Below, piece by piece: positions 35,734 through 43,963 of a stretch of 64,000 nt of DNA. How positions within the stretch are numbered: the first letter of the stretch is position 1; every line of letters begins with the position of its first letter. The translations under genes were made by a program, and so were the position numbers. Under the pieces are notes generated by a model. It was given only the letters and a program-made list of their open reading frames with translations. It was not told the DNA's origin and searched no databases. The DNA is from Neobacillus sp. OS1-2 (GTDB lineage Bacteria; Bacillota; Bacilli; Bacillales; Cytobacillaceae): the NCBI RefSeq assembly GCF_030915505.1, contig NZ_CP133265.1:4058001-4122000 (forward strand). The letters are read 5' to 3'.

Positions 35734-36398
35734 AAAAAAGAGTTGTTCTTATCAGTGGACCTTCTGGGGTAGGGAAGTCCACGATGAGATTGCGGTTAAG
35801 AAAACATTTAGGTGAAAGATTTAATTTTAAGGTAGCAGGAATCGAAATTGATGATGTCTATTGCTTTGTCGATCCTTTGTTTGCTGCACCCAATTACATG
35901 GAACTATGGAAATCAGCTAGGCAGAATACAGGTTATCTTGCCAACGTATTACTACAAAATGGCATGGAAGTAGTATTTATTTTCGGAAACACGATTTTTT
36001 CTAAAGAACAAGTATTAGAGGTATTGCACGAAATCGAATTGGACGATCAAACGTCTATTTTTCACATTTCACTAAATCCAAAACGCGATGCCATCGCGGA
36101 ACGGCTGAAGAAAAGACAATACTCTGTTCCAGATTGGCTGAATTCTCATTTGGAAGAGAGAAGAGAACACTTATTAGCAGACTGGACAATATTATTAGAT
36201 ACCACCTATTTAGCACCAGAAGGGACACTTGAGGCCGTTTATGACCTGATAAGAAATGAAACGAATCGGATGAAAATCTTTACTGCAACTCCTAATATGG
36301 AAGAAAAAGAACGAGAGAGTCAAGAGAGCGACAGCACACGAAGTTGGATGAATAATGTGTTTAGTTTTATCATGGGGGATGTTGAAGAGGAGGAATAA
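35730..36398 (+). CDS. P-loop kinase-like protein in the CDP-sugar operon
   Basis: The 222-residue protein begins KKRVVLISGPSGVGKST, a Walker A motif like those of guanylate or shikimate kinases. It has no clear lid or base-recognition motif. A LNPKRDAIAERLKKRQYS segment and R-rich helix could be the lid. The ATG sits in ATGA overlapping the SDR stop, behind AAGGGG. It may phosphorylate a sugar or small molecule that feeds the glycan pathway, but only the P-loop is certain. The C-terminal 40 residues are charged and likely disordered. Confidence 0.7.
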   Translation: MKKRVVLISGPSGVGKSTMRLRLRKHLGERFNFKVAGIEIDDVYCFVDPLFAAPNYMELWKSARQNTGYLANVLLQNGMEVVFIFGNTIFSKEQVLEVLHEIELDDQTSIFHISLNPKRDAIAERLKKRQYSVPDWLNSHLEERREHLLADWTILLDTTYLAPEGTLEAVYDLIRNETNRMKIFTATPNMEEKERESQESDSTRSWMNNVFSFIMGDVEEEE

Positions 36399-36408
36399 CA
36401 ACTATATC

Positions 36409-36441
36409 CAATAGTTCAAGAATTAAACTATTGAACTATTG
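36409..36441. other. Inverted repeat after the CDP-sugar operon
   Basis: CAATAGTTCAA pairs with TTGAACTATTG around GAATTAAACTA. It has no T-run, so it may be a weak terminator or an operator. It lies 240 bases before the XRE regulator gene. Confidence 0.55.
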
Positions 36442-36678
36442 CAATTTGTCATACCACCCTTTAAAATAAAAGTTTGAAATACTAGTTAAATTTATCCAAT
36501 TAACCCATAATTACCAAGGGTTTGATTGAAGGCTGCCTCTCGTAGAAGTTTTTTATTAATGAAAAAGTGCGCTAAATGAACGAAAATGGTAAGTTGCTAA
36601 TGTTACAGTTTGTCACATTTATATAGATAATGAAACAGTTCAATGAATAGAAGTATTGGGTATCCGTTGGAGGTGTTT

Positions 36679-37497
36679 ATGAAGAGAGAATGGTTGATGA
36701 AACTTAGAAAAATGAAAAAAATGACCCAAAAGGAGATTTCAACAATTGCCTTTATCGATAGGTCATACTATACACTTATTGAAAATGGGAAGAGAACGCC
36801 AAGTATTGCCATTGCAAAAACGATTGCAACGGCATTAGATTTTGATCCTTTGTTATTTTTTCATGAAACGGCAGAAGTGGACTTCAATAACTCACAACAG
36901 CTAATCACTGGACCAGATACACTAAAAATAGCAGAGGTTTTTAAAAGTGAAAAAAATTGTCAAATTCTCTATGTATCCACAAATTTTGATGATTATCTTA
37001 AACATGTGATAACGTTCATTTTAGTCGCATATGAGAAAGGGAAGCATTATATGATCTTTGATACTCAGGATAATATATGCCGCATAAAAGAAAAGCTGGA
37101 ATTGATCTTACCTGAAGATGATTTACTAGATCATATTTATTTTATAAACCATGAATGCGACCTAGATGAAATAGACACACGAATTTCTTCCATTGTGTCT
37201 GGTCTTAATAAGGATGCCTCCTTATTTATAGGGTGTCGTATGGTTCAGAGTACGATTGTTATGGATCAGACTAAATTAAAGGAGTCCATTAGTTTATTAA
37301 GTAACAGAAACATTCTATTTACTTGTGTATATGATGCAAATTTACTAAAAGCGGGTTCGCTCCTACAATTAATGAAGTCCTATCCCTATCTAATGACAGA
37401 TAGTGAAATAGTTCTTTCTCCTTTATTTAACAAAGCTGGCAGCGCAGATCTACTTCCCACGTTGTTTATCCACAAAGAATCTGATGCTGATGAGTGA
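36679..37497 (+). CDS. XRE-family regulator with a MEDS-type sensor domain
   Basis: The 272-residue protein has an N-terminal XRE helix-turn-helix (LRKMKKMTQKEISTIAFIDRSYYTLIENGKRTPS in pieces, residues about 6-55). The remainder looks like the MEDS/DcmR-type sensory domain: FKSEKNCQILYVSTNFDDYL, EKGKHYMIFDTQDN, and an IDTRISSIVSGL segment. MEDS domains sense small molecules or redox in one-component regulators. The start is the ATG behind TTGGAGGTG; the in-frame upstream codon has no site. It could control the glycan cluster upstream, but that is inference. Confidence 0.7.
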   Translation: MKREWLMKLRKMKKMTQKEISTIAFIDRSYYTLIENGKRTPSIAIAKTIATALDFDPLLFFHETAEVDFNNSQQLITGPDTLKIAEVFKSEKNCQILYVSTNFDDYLKHVITFILVAYEKGKHYMIFDTQDNICRIKEKLELILPEDDLLDHIYFINHECDLDEIDTRISSIVSGLNKDASLFIGCRMVQSTIVMDQTKLKESISLLSNRNILFTCVYDANLLKAGSLLQLMKSYPYLMTDSEIVLSPLFNKAGSADLLPTLFIHKESDADE

Positions 37498-37790
37498 AAA
37501 TTTGATCCGTCCTTATGTTTCGGCTTCTTTTCCAAATGGCAAAGATGAAACCGGACAAGTATCCTGTCCCCTCCCCCTTCTTCATTGCGTTCTACCAATT
37601 CATAGGAAATTCATTGAAAAAAGGCAAAAACCATGTTCAAACGTCATTTTTGAACGTGGTTTTTGATCGTTTAAGGCATATTTCTCAGCTAAAAGTGAAA
37701 TTGTCACGTTCGCTCAACTGTTCGTAACCCGTTATGGTAAAGGTACCCGGGAATACAAGGTAAAGCGCGCTTTCTGAAAGGGTTCTGCCA
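37498..37790 (+). other. Non-coding stretch with a terminator
   Basis: This 293-base gap holds the terminator at 37625. A + frame at 37542-37727 encodes a basic peptide (MKPDKYPVPSPFFIAFYQFI) but runs through the terminator and has no clear ribosome site, so it is not called as a gene. Confidence 0.5.
37625..37663 (+). terminator. Rho-independent terminator after the XRE gene
   Basis: AAAAACCATGTTCAAA and TTTGAACGTGGTTTTT pair with one G-T around CGTCATT. Confidence 0.8.
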
Positions 37791-38273
37791 ATGGAAAGCT
37801 TTGAGCAGTTAGCCGAACAGTATAAGCCAATGATCAATAAAATCATTCACACATTACACATTTATAAGGACCAAGAAGAACTTTACCAGCTGGGGCTTAT
37901 TGCCCTCTGGGAAGCCTCCCGCCGCTTTGACGAGGGGAAGGGGAGGCTTGCCAGCTATGCTTACATGTATATTAAAGGGTATCTGCTTATGGAACTGAAG
38001 AAACGCCGCAAGGACGCGGAAAGAAATCTTTATCCAAGCGAAGAGTTTTGGAGCATCATTGTAGATCACTCTTCCCTTTGCCCATTAGAAGAAGAAACGC
38101 TTCGCTCATATTGCTCTGGCCTTACACCCAACCAAACAAAATGGGTCATCTATTCGGCCCTTTATTGCCTATCTATAAGTGAGATGGCCGCATTGGAGAA
38201 AGTGTCTGTTTCTGCCGTAAAAGGCTGGCGCGCCGGGGCTCGTGAAAAAATAGAAAAGGTAATAATGGACTAG
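37791..38273 (+). CDS. Small sigma-70 family RNA polymerase sigma factor
   Basis: The 160-residue protein has a region 2 (EELYQLGLIALWEASRRFDEGKGRLASYAYMYIKGYLL in pieces; the ELxQxGxIALWEAxxxFD pattern is the region 2.1-2.2 core) and a short region 4 HTH (LSISEMAALEKVSVSAVKGWRAGAREKI). Such short sigma factors are found across Bacillaceae, with no cognate anti-sigma gene adjacent here. Its regulon is unknown. ATG start behind AAAGGGT. Confidence 0.82.
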   Translation: MESFEQLAEQYKPMINKIIHTLHIYKDQEELYQLGLIALWEASRRFDEGKGRLASYAYMYIKGYLLMELKKRRKDAERNLYPSEEFWSIIVDHSSLCPLEEETLRSYCSGLTPNQTKWVIYSALYCLSISEMAALEKVSVSAVKGWRAGAREKIEKVIMD

Positions 38274-38370
38274 AAAAAACCACAGGTGGTTTCAGTTGCA
38301 TAATGAAGAACATTTTGTTAGTATTCGTGTAGCATTTTGGTCATGCAAATTTTTAAGGAGTGGTTAGAAC

Positions 38371-38823
38371 TTGAACTACCGTAAAGCAACTATCGATGAC
38401 ATAAAGGCCTTAATAGATTTGAGAAAAAGGCAATTAATGGATGAGGGAATTAATCCTACTACAGACATTGATCTGGAACTTACTGTTTTCTTTAAAAATA
38501 AACTTAGTGATTCTTCTTTAATTCAGTGGTTAGTGGAGGAGAATGAAGAAATTATTGCGTGTGGTGCAATAATTGTTTATGAATTCCCTCCATCGTATAC
38601 CAATAAGAGTGGAAAAAAGGCTTATGTCACCAATATGTATACGAATGAGAAATACCGTGGACAAGGAATCGCAACTAAGCTGTTGACTATGCTGGTGGAG
38701 GAAGCTAAAAACTTAGACATAAGAAAAATATGGCTTGGAGCTTCCAAACTAGGTAGGCCAGTATATAAGATGTTTGGTTTTAAAGAATCGGATGAATGGT
38801 TAGAATTAAATTTAAGTATCTAG
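38371..38823 (+). CDS. GNAT-family N-acetyltransferase
   Basis: The 150-residue GNAT protein has the acetyl-CoA loop EKYRGQGIATKLLTMLVEEA (V-x-x-x-x-R-G-x-G-x-A) and the C-terminal VYKMFGFKES beta-bulge typical of the family. It starts with TTG at eight bases from AAGGAGTGG. Target unknown. A separate terminator follows. Confidence 0.88.
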   Translation: MNYRKATIDDIKALIDLRKRQLMDEGINPTTDIDLELTVFFKNKLSDSSLIQWLVEENEEIIACGAIIVYEFPPSYTNKSGKKAYVTNMYTNEKYRGQGIATKLLTMLVEEAKNLDIRKIWLGASKLGRPVYKMFGFKESDEWLELNLSI

Positions 38824-38861
38824 GGATTTGACGCAGTAAATACGGACCATAGGAAAAGACT

Positions 38862-38890
38862 GACCTATTCACTTACGGATAGGTCTTTTA
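38862..38890. terminator. Weak bidirectional terminator
   Basis: GACCTAT pairs with ATAGGTC, then TTTTA on the + side. It overlaps the last codon of the minus-strand phosphoesterase. Confidence 0.6.
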
Positions 38891-39694
38891 TTCAATCTCT
38901 ATTACTTTGATTCTTAAAGGGATCTCTTCCTCCGCAGATTTGCAATCCCATTCATGTGGATAGTAGCCTAACGGATTGCATATCATTTCAATCCCTTTAT
39001 ATTGCTCATGGAATCGTGAATGAACATGTCCAAAAATATATTTTTTTACACCATATTTTATGGCTAGTTCCCCGAAATGCGAACTCCCCATCATCGCATT
39101 AAAAAAATCCCAACTTGGATCCCCCTTACACAATACAAAATGGGAGAAGGGAACAACATGGGTTACCATGATGATGTTTTTATCATGATAGTTCCTTAAC
39201 CACTGCTCCAGTTGTGTGAGATATCGCTCGGTTTCCTTCTGATCAGGCCCTGGCCAGTGGGCATAATTCTTGTCTGGCCATGTGAAGTCATTGTATTGAC
39301 CAAGCGAAAATTGTTCTTTCGTGTATTCTTCGAGTCCGAAGGTGTAATCATACCAGCCGCCATCACCTATAAGCACCCAATTTTCACCTAATTCCACCGG
39401 ACCATTTCCAAGGTTGCCCGGAAATGTAAGTAACGTTTCATAGGCGAAGTTTGAATTCTCGTGATAAATATCGTGGTTTCCATGAACAAATAAAACCTTG
39501 GTTTGCGGAAATTCATTTTGTAGCTGATTCAAAAGGGCAAGGCTTTTTTCAGGTCCTACAGCTATGTCGCCATTCGTAATAAACACATCAGGTAAATGGG
39601 CTGTTATCCATTTTTTTAAAATCCCCATGATATCGGCTTTCGTATTTTTTCGATTTAATCCTTCATGAATATCCGATAAAATCGCCAGTTTCAT
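38888..39694 (-). CDS. Calcineurin-like metallophosphoesterase
   Basis: The 268-residue protein has the metal-ligand set of the family: LAILSDIHEG (D-x-H), ITNGDIAVG (GD), VHGNHDIYH (GNHD), MVTHVVPFSH (H) and FGHVHSRFHE (GH-x-H). These hydrolases act on phosphomono- or diesters, often nucleotides or phospholipid heads. The Bacillus relatives are mostly uncharacterised. The gene is followed by a weak terminator. Its substrate is unknown. Confidence 0.9.
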   Translation of the reverse strand: MKLAILSDIHEGLNRKNTKADIMGILKKWITAHLPDVFITNGDIAVGPEKSLALLNQLQNEFPQTKVLFVHGNHDIYHENSNFAYETLLTFPGNLGNGPVELGENWVLIGDGGWYDYTFGLEEYTKEQFSLGQYNDFTWPDKNYAHWPGPDQKETERYLTQLEQWLRNYHDKNIIMVTHVVPFSHFVLCKGDPSWDFFNAMMGSSHFGELAIKYGVKKYIFGHVHSRFHEQYKGIEMICNPLGYYPHEWDCKSAEEEIPLRIKVIEIE

Positions 39695-39814
39695 ACCAAT
39701 CGCTCCTAAGAGTACTTTTAGTGCTACGTTATAATAAGTATTCGTTGGGCCCCATGGTGTTTCCTCTAATTCCTTCGCATTTGTTTCTAAAATAGTAGAA
39801 ATGAAAACGTTAGG

Positions 39815-39850
39815 TATTGAGCTAGCGAAGCAGGATAGTTAAAAAAGAAA
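39815..39850 (+). repeat. Interspersed intergenic repeat, copy a (partial)
   Basis: TATTGAGCTAGCGAAGCAGG followed by ATAGTT matches the right-hand module of the repeat family concentrated at 50.5-57.1 kb. It lies in a 311-base gap otherwise lacking genes. Confidence 0.6.
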
Positions 39851-40005
39851 AAGAAACAAAACAAATTAAAGTGAAAAGATAGTTTAACCTAAAAAAACTT
39901 CGTTAGATTTCCTTACAAAAGTATCATCTATCGAGTTTTAATGTGGTATTAATAATTATATAAATAAGTATATGGTTTTCTTGGGTTGTAGTAGGAGGGA
40001 GAAAT

Positions 40006-40500
40006 ATGAATGTAGAAATAAGGTTAGTAAATGAGAAAGAAGCTCCAATTGTTCATAAGCTTATGTTAGATGCGTTTGAAGAATATCGATTACTTGAAGT
40101 TCCTTCAAGTGCATTAAATGAATCATTAGATTCTTTACTAAATGTACTTGAAAACGGTTCACAAAATGCCTTATTGTGCATCGTAAATGGTGAGCCCTTA
40201 GGTTCCTCAAGATTTACAATTAAAGGTGATTCATTATACTTTTCAAGATTATCTGTAACACCACACGCAAGAGGAAAGGGGATTGCTAAAGCTATATTAT
40301 TGTGGCTTGAGAAATATGCTAATGAAAATGGAAAACTGAAAATGAAATGCCGAGTTCGGGCTTCGTTACCTAAAAATATAAGTTTATACAAGGCGATGGG
40401 ATATAGTGTTTCTAAAGAAGAAGTTGTCATCAATCCTAATGGTTTCCCTGTTAAAACAGTAGTTATGGAAAAGAACTTGGAACCTAACGATGGGCAATAG
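40006..40500 (+). CDS. GNAT-family N-acetyltransferase
   Basis: The 164-residue protein has an N-terminal IRLVNEKEAPIVHKLMLDAF segment, a central SRLSVTPHARGKGIAKAILLWL acetyl-CoA loop in pieces (R-G-K-G-I-A) and the YKAMGYS bulge. The start follows AGGAGGGAG. A different frame on the other strand is also open but is a shadow here. Substrate unknown. Confidence 0.88.
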   Translation: MNVEIRLVNEKEAPIVHKLMLDAFEEYRLLEVPSSALNESLDSLLNVLENGSQNALLCIVNGEPLGSSRFTIKGDSLYFSRLSVTPHARGKGIAKAILLWLEKYANENGKLKMKCRVRASLPKNISLYKAMGYSVSKEEVVINPNGFPVKTVVMEKNLEPNDGQ

Positions 40501-40559
40501 TGAAAAGGCAGCGGATTGTCCGTTGCCTTTTGCCAATCCATCTTAAAAATACTTTCTAT

Positions 40560-40931
40560 ATAATTCTCTTCTAAGGCTGCCACTTGGAGAGGAGCCAATG
40601 CTGAGTCAATCTGGTAAGTAGTATTATACAATCCAGATTTAAAGCAAGACTCCTCTGTTTTAGCATTGGATACTGCGGCTGTGGTAGCTGGCAGATAAGC
40701 AAGGGCGTTACCGAGAACGGCTAATAGTAATGCTAAAAATACACTTGACCAATAACTTCCATTTACTGATGTGTTAAGGTAGAACAATATTCCTAAACTA
40801 CCGAGAATAAAAAACCCAATAACCATAGTAATCTTCAATCCGAATTTCTCACGTGTTCGCAGATGAACTGTAATAGGAAAGGTCAAGATGACCTTACCTA
40901 ATTTTTTGAGAATATCACTAGATACAGTCAT
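40560..40931 (-). pseudogene. Fragment of a DHA2-type MFS efflux pump
   Basis: The minus-strand frame encodes two membrane helices and the linker SGLYNTTYQIDSALAPL, closely matching the late part (helices about 10-12) of 14-helix drug exporters, where the S-G-L-x-N-T-x-x-Q-x-x-x-A motif is conserved. There is no N-terminal two-thirds, and the C-terminus runs into unrelated sequence. It is a broken relic. Confidence 0.72.
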
Positions 40932-41054
40932 ATTTAAGTTCCACTCTAGGATAGTATTTCGGAATATTTTAACAACCGGAAAACTTCAACTTTTATTTGG
41001 GTGGAAAAACTGGTTATATAAACTTAGATCAGACTAATGTGTTTTATTGTATGA

Positions 41055-41693
41055 TTAATCTTTCCAGGGTGAGTGTAATAACAATTCACAGTAATTTTTT
41101 TGTTTATAGTTCGGTTCAAAGAATTTAATGACATCAGAATTCATATTACCATAGGTGGTTTCTGGTTTGTGCTTAAAACCTTCATAGAAAGCAGGAATCA
41201 TATCTTGTTTGAAATTATTACGTGGGAATGCTTTTATAATTTCTTCTATCAAATCAACTGGAAATTGTTCAAAACCTTTCCCAACCACATCTAAAGATAC
41301 ACCTGAGTTCAGTAATGATACTTCAGATTCTTTATGTTCCGCTATACCAACTGTTGTATGCAATGCCACTGCATCCCAAACAAGACGGATCGACTCTTCT
41401 GGAACTTGATAATGTAGCAAAAAGCTTCTTGCGGCATTTGCACCATCTACTTCAAACCGTAAATCTGGACTACTATACTCCTTTGTTAACCCTAAATCAT
41501 GGAATAATGCACTGATATATAGTAACTCTAAATCAAATTTCTTATTGGCTCTTTTACCGGTAATGGCACCAAATAGAAATGCACGATTTGAATGGTTCCA
41601 TAATAAATCACCTCCGTGTTCTCTTAAAATATCTTGTGCATTCCTTGCTAATATAGTATCCGGAATTTTAATACCTGCAACTTCATTAAGCAT
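41055..41693 (-). CDS. HD-domain phosphohydrolase-like protein
   Basis: The 212-residue protein has the HD metal site: WNHSNRAFLFG (first H), ALFHDLGLTKEY (HD), an intermediate DGANAARSFL and a VALHTTVGIAEH segment with two more ligands. It looks like a small HD phosphohydrolase of the cyanamide hydratase-like group common in Bacillus. It sits intact between pseudogene remnants, and its start is a clean ATG behind GGAAGG. Substrate unknown. Confidence 0.82.
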   Translation of the reverse strand: MLNEVAGIKIPDTILARNAQDILREHGGDLLWNHSNRAFLFGAITGKRANKKFDLELLYISALFHDLGLTKEYSSPDLRFEVDGANAARSFLLHYQVPEESIRLVWDAVALHTTVGIAEHKESEVSLLNSGVSLDVVGKGFEQFPVDLIEEIIKAFPRNNFKQDMIPAFYEGFKHKPETTYGNMNSDVIKFFEPNYKQKNYCELLLHSPWKD

Positions 41694-41732
41694 AATCTAA
41701 AACACCTTCCTATTTTAATAGCCTCTTCTAAA

Positions 41733-41856
41733 AAAGGAAAATCTATTTCCTGCATATCCGCAAAGACCCAGTTCTTGAAAGTGTTAGAGCCGTAAAAACA
41801 CCAAATCCACTTGAAGCTCCTGTTATACCTTATAACTTTTCTTCCTTACTAGTCAT
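41733..41856 (-). pseudogene. Decayed start of a short-chain dehydrogenase gene
   Basis: Behind the strong site AAGGAGGGAT, the minus frame reads MTSKEEKL, a stop, then GITGASSGFGVFTALTLSRTGSL, the classic SDR nucleotide-binding loop, and soon a second stop. The stop eight codons in and the missing remainder mark it as a relic. Confidence 0.72.
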
Positions 41857-41926
41857 TATCATCCCTCCTTATTTTAATTATGCAAGTCCGCCACTTAAAA
41901 ATATAATCTGTCCCTTATTCCAATGT

Positions 41927-41970
41927 CCCCTACACTTTTTTTATTATAACTTTATTGTAGGGGGCGTTTT
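41927..41970. terminator. Terminator hairpin
   Basis: CCCCTACA (41927-41934) pairs with TGTAGGGG (41956-41963), followed by CGTTTTTT. It stands between two relic genes. Confidence 0.7.
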
Positions 41971-42031
41971 TTGGAGTGAAACCTATGGCTTTTTCTTCAA
42001 AAAATTCACGGTCTAACCTAAGACCATAAAA

Positions 42032-42250
42032 TCATTCCTTATAAAAATGCCTAAAACCTTCCTCCAAACTCAAGTCCGCTGTCTCCCAAACCTCATCTGC
42101 GGACAAAACATCCGTCCCTTGCGCACACACCAAATTAAACTGACTAAATCCCATAATATTAGTAAACATTCCTTTCAAATAATTGGGTGCAAAATCCAAT
42201 GCAGTATAACGATCATTATTAGTATAAATCCCACCAGAAGCATGCAACAA
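42032..42250 (-). pseudogene. C-terminal fragment of an FMN-dependent NADH-azoreductase-like gene
   Basis: The 72-codon frame encodes LHASGGIYTNNDRYTALDFA then PNYLKGMFTNIMGFSQFNLV, the C-terminal quarter of AzoR-type flavodoxin-fold oxidoreductases (the GGIY FMN loop and the YLK-x-x-x-x-x-IG region). No N-terminal part is present in any frame upstream. It is a truncated remnant. Confidence 0.7.
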
Positions 42251-42294
42251 TACTACATAGAAAAAACAGTATATAAAAATTAGGAGTGTTGGTT

Positions 42295-42459
42295 ATGGTT
42301 CATGCAAAAGATGTTTTATAGGATCCGTTGTTGGCAAATGCCAATGACCCTAGTTGGTACCTACCATTTTCAAATTCAGTAGAAAGATTGTCTGAGGAAT
42401 ATGCATTTTGGAAGCCAAAGAAGAAAGTAATAGTATTGGTGAAAGGAGAAGATGAATAA
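42295..42459 (+). pseudogene. Truncated DinB-family gene with an internal stop
   Basis: The frame starts MVHAKDVL, has a TAG, and continues DPLLANANDPSWYLPFSNSVERLSEEYAFWKP (given in pieces), the N-terminal part of a DinB-like protein of about 160 residues. It then ends after 54 codons. Both the stop and the truncation indicate a dead gene. Confidence 0.72.
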
Positions 42460-42478
42460 ATAAAAATTGCACTAGCGC

Positions 42479-42575
42479 TTACTTGAACTAAAGGGTGCTT
42501 GAGTGAGTTTAACAAAGAGTCGTAGTTGCGACTCTTTTTCTTGGTGCGCTAGCGAAGCAGTTAAGTGGAACAAGG
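42479..42575 (+). repeat. Interspersed intergenic repeat, copy b (full)
   Basis: Left module ACTTGAACTAAAGGGTGCTT, hairpin AGAGTCG/CGACTCT with TTTTTC, then GCTAGCGAAGCAGTTAAGTG. It has the same three-part order as the copies at 50.5-57.1 kb. Confidence 0.75.
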
Positions 42576-42660
42576 GAGATGGAATTTTGTTTTCTTTGCC
42601 CTATGAGCAGCAAATGAAAAAGCTAGGAATCGTTCCTAGCGTCCAGTTTTCACATATTAT

Positions 42661-43677
42661 TTAATTCTCCTTCCTGTTGGTGAGCGAGTCACGGTCACTT
42701 GCTGTTGGAGGCTGCTCTAACCATCCATTTTTTATCATTAGGTTTGCTCCGTCTTCTGCAAATTGTAAAAGTTCTAAAATTAGTCGTATATAATGAGCAC
42801 CTAAATCTCTTCTTGAATTGACACTCAAAGCGGAACCATAAAATGAAAGGGATAATTGTGTAGACAATAGAATTTGGTACATCATATATTTATCTGAAAA
42901 GGTAATAGAAGTAGAGCTCGTGATCATCGATTGCCAAGAAACAGGCGAATTCAATTTATCTTCCTTAAATACCAATTCAAATATTTTTATGTGTTTATTG
43001 GCAATGTCAAGACCCCTCATGAAATATTGACGAATCTCTTTGGATTGGGCTACTTGGATGAATCCCACTTTTAAAGCAGCATGTAAATGCATTTTAAGCA
43101 TGTTGAAAGTAATATCTCCTATTTCGATAGCATTCAGAGGACGACGATCTCCCAACCATCCCGTTAAAAAACTTTGGTGCTTTACAAAATCGATTGATTC
43201 GGGTGGTGAAATAACAGGAGGTCGTACAAAAAGTCCTTTCGAAAGCATTAAATCAATGGATTGATCAAAAAGCTCCATCGTTTCGGACATACAGGTTATG
43301 TAATACTTCCGTAAGTCAGAACGAACCGAAGTACCAACAGACAAAGAATATCCAGTCATGCCTTGCAAAGTCATGATATAAATATAATTTAGGTAGAACG
43401 GGTCTTGAAAAAGGCGAGGTGCCTGAATGTTTACATCATCTTTTTCTGTAAACCCATGTGGAATAGGATAATTTTCATTTAACATGAATTCTGTAATTTT
43501 TTGAACATGCTTTTGGGATATTCCCAAGGATGTTTGGTAAATCGATTTGACATCAGGATCTACGATATGCTCCAGTGCATAACGAAAAAAACAAATGGAC
43601 ATGGTATCAAAAATGTATTGAGTCCAAAGGCTTGCCATTTCTGGAGCAGTTAATCGAATGGGGTTATTTGTCTCCAA
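42661..43677 (-). CDS. DUF3231 family protein
   Basis: The protein starts METNNPIRLTAPEMASLW and consists of two related helical halves (ENNPIRLTAPEMASLW with YxFFRYALEH early, NAIEIGDITFNMLK with FELVFKEDKL later). That is the DUF3231 pattern, found in spore formers and sometimes linked to germination or coat proteins. The start chosen is TTG at 43677 behind TTGGAGG, giving 338 residues. It is monocistronic. The molecular role is unknown. Confidence 0.8.
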   Translation of the reverse strand: METNNPIRLTAPEMASLWTQYIFDTMSICFFRYALEHIVDPDVKSIYQTSLGISQKHVQKITEFMLNENYPIPHGFTEKDDVNIQAPRLFQDPFYLNYIYIMTLQGMTGYSLSVGTSVRSDLRKYYITCMSETMELFDQSIDLMLSKGLFVRPPVISPPESIDFVKHQSFLTGWLGDRRPLNAIEIGDITFNMLKMHLHAALKVGFIQVAQSKEIRQYFMRGLDIANKHIKIFELVFKEDKLNSPVSWQSMITSSTSITFSDKYMMYQILLSTQLSLSFYGSALSVNSRRDLGAHYIRLILELLQFAEDGANLMIKNGWLEQPPTASDRDSLTNRKEN

Positions 43678-43963
43678 GATTTTTCCTCCAATAAACAAAC
43701 TTGTTCATTTTTTTATTATTCTCTCAGAGGTGAATAATATGTAAAAAATTTGAAACCTCTTAAATCAAAAGATTTTAACTGATGAGAAACAAGGTGTAGT
43801 TTTGATAAAAATTGTGAAATAGTGCACTTAAAGTAACGGGTAGCGTTAGTATAGACATTATCAGACACCACTCGAAAAAGATTCGATAAATGACAGCTTC
43901 CGTTTAGTAAGCTATAATGTGCATTGTTATTACACCTTTCAGATAGTAGAAAGAGGTTATTTT

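Noticed and set aside
32820-37710. Shared TGTGACAA motifs before the CDP-sugar operon, the XRE gene and the sigma gene as a common operator
   Set aside because: Three short matches with differing flanks are within chance for an AT-rich region and no palindrome is formed consistently.
37515-37727. Small + frame MFRLLFQMAKMKPDKY after the XRE gene
   Set aside because: It runs through a clear terminator hairpin and has no credible ribosome site.
40053-40500. Long open minus-strand frame across the GNAT gene at 40006-40500
   Set aside because: It is the antisense shadow of a clear acetyltransferase; only the part beyond 40560 has MFS likeness and was kept as a relic.
43740-43963. SAM (S-box) riboswitch upstream of metNIQ
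   Set aside because: No recognisable S-box core or terminator/antiterminator pair was found between the DUF3231 gene and metN.
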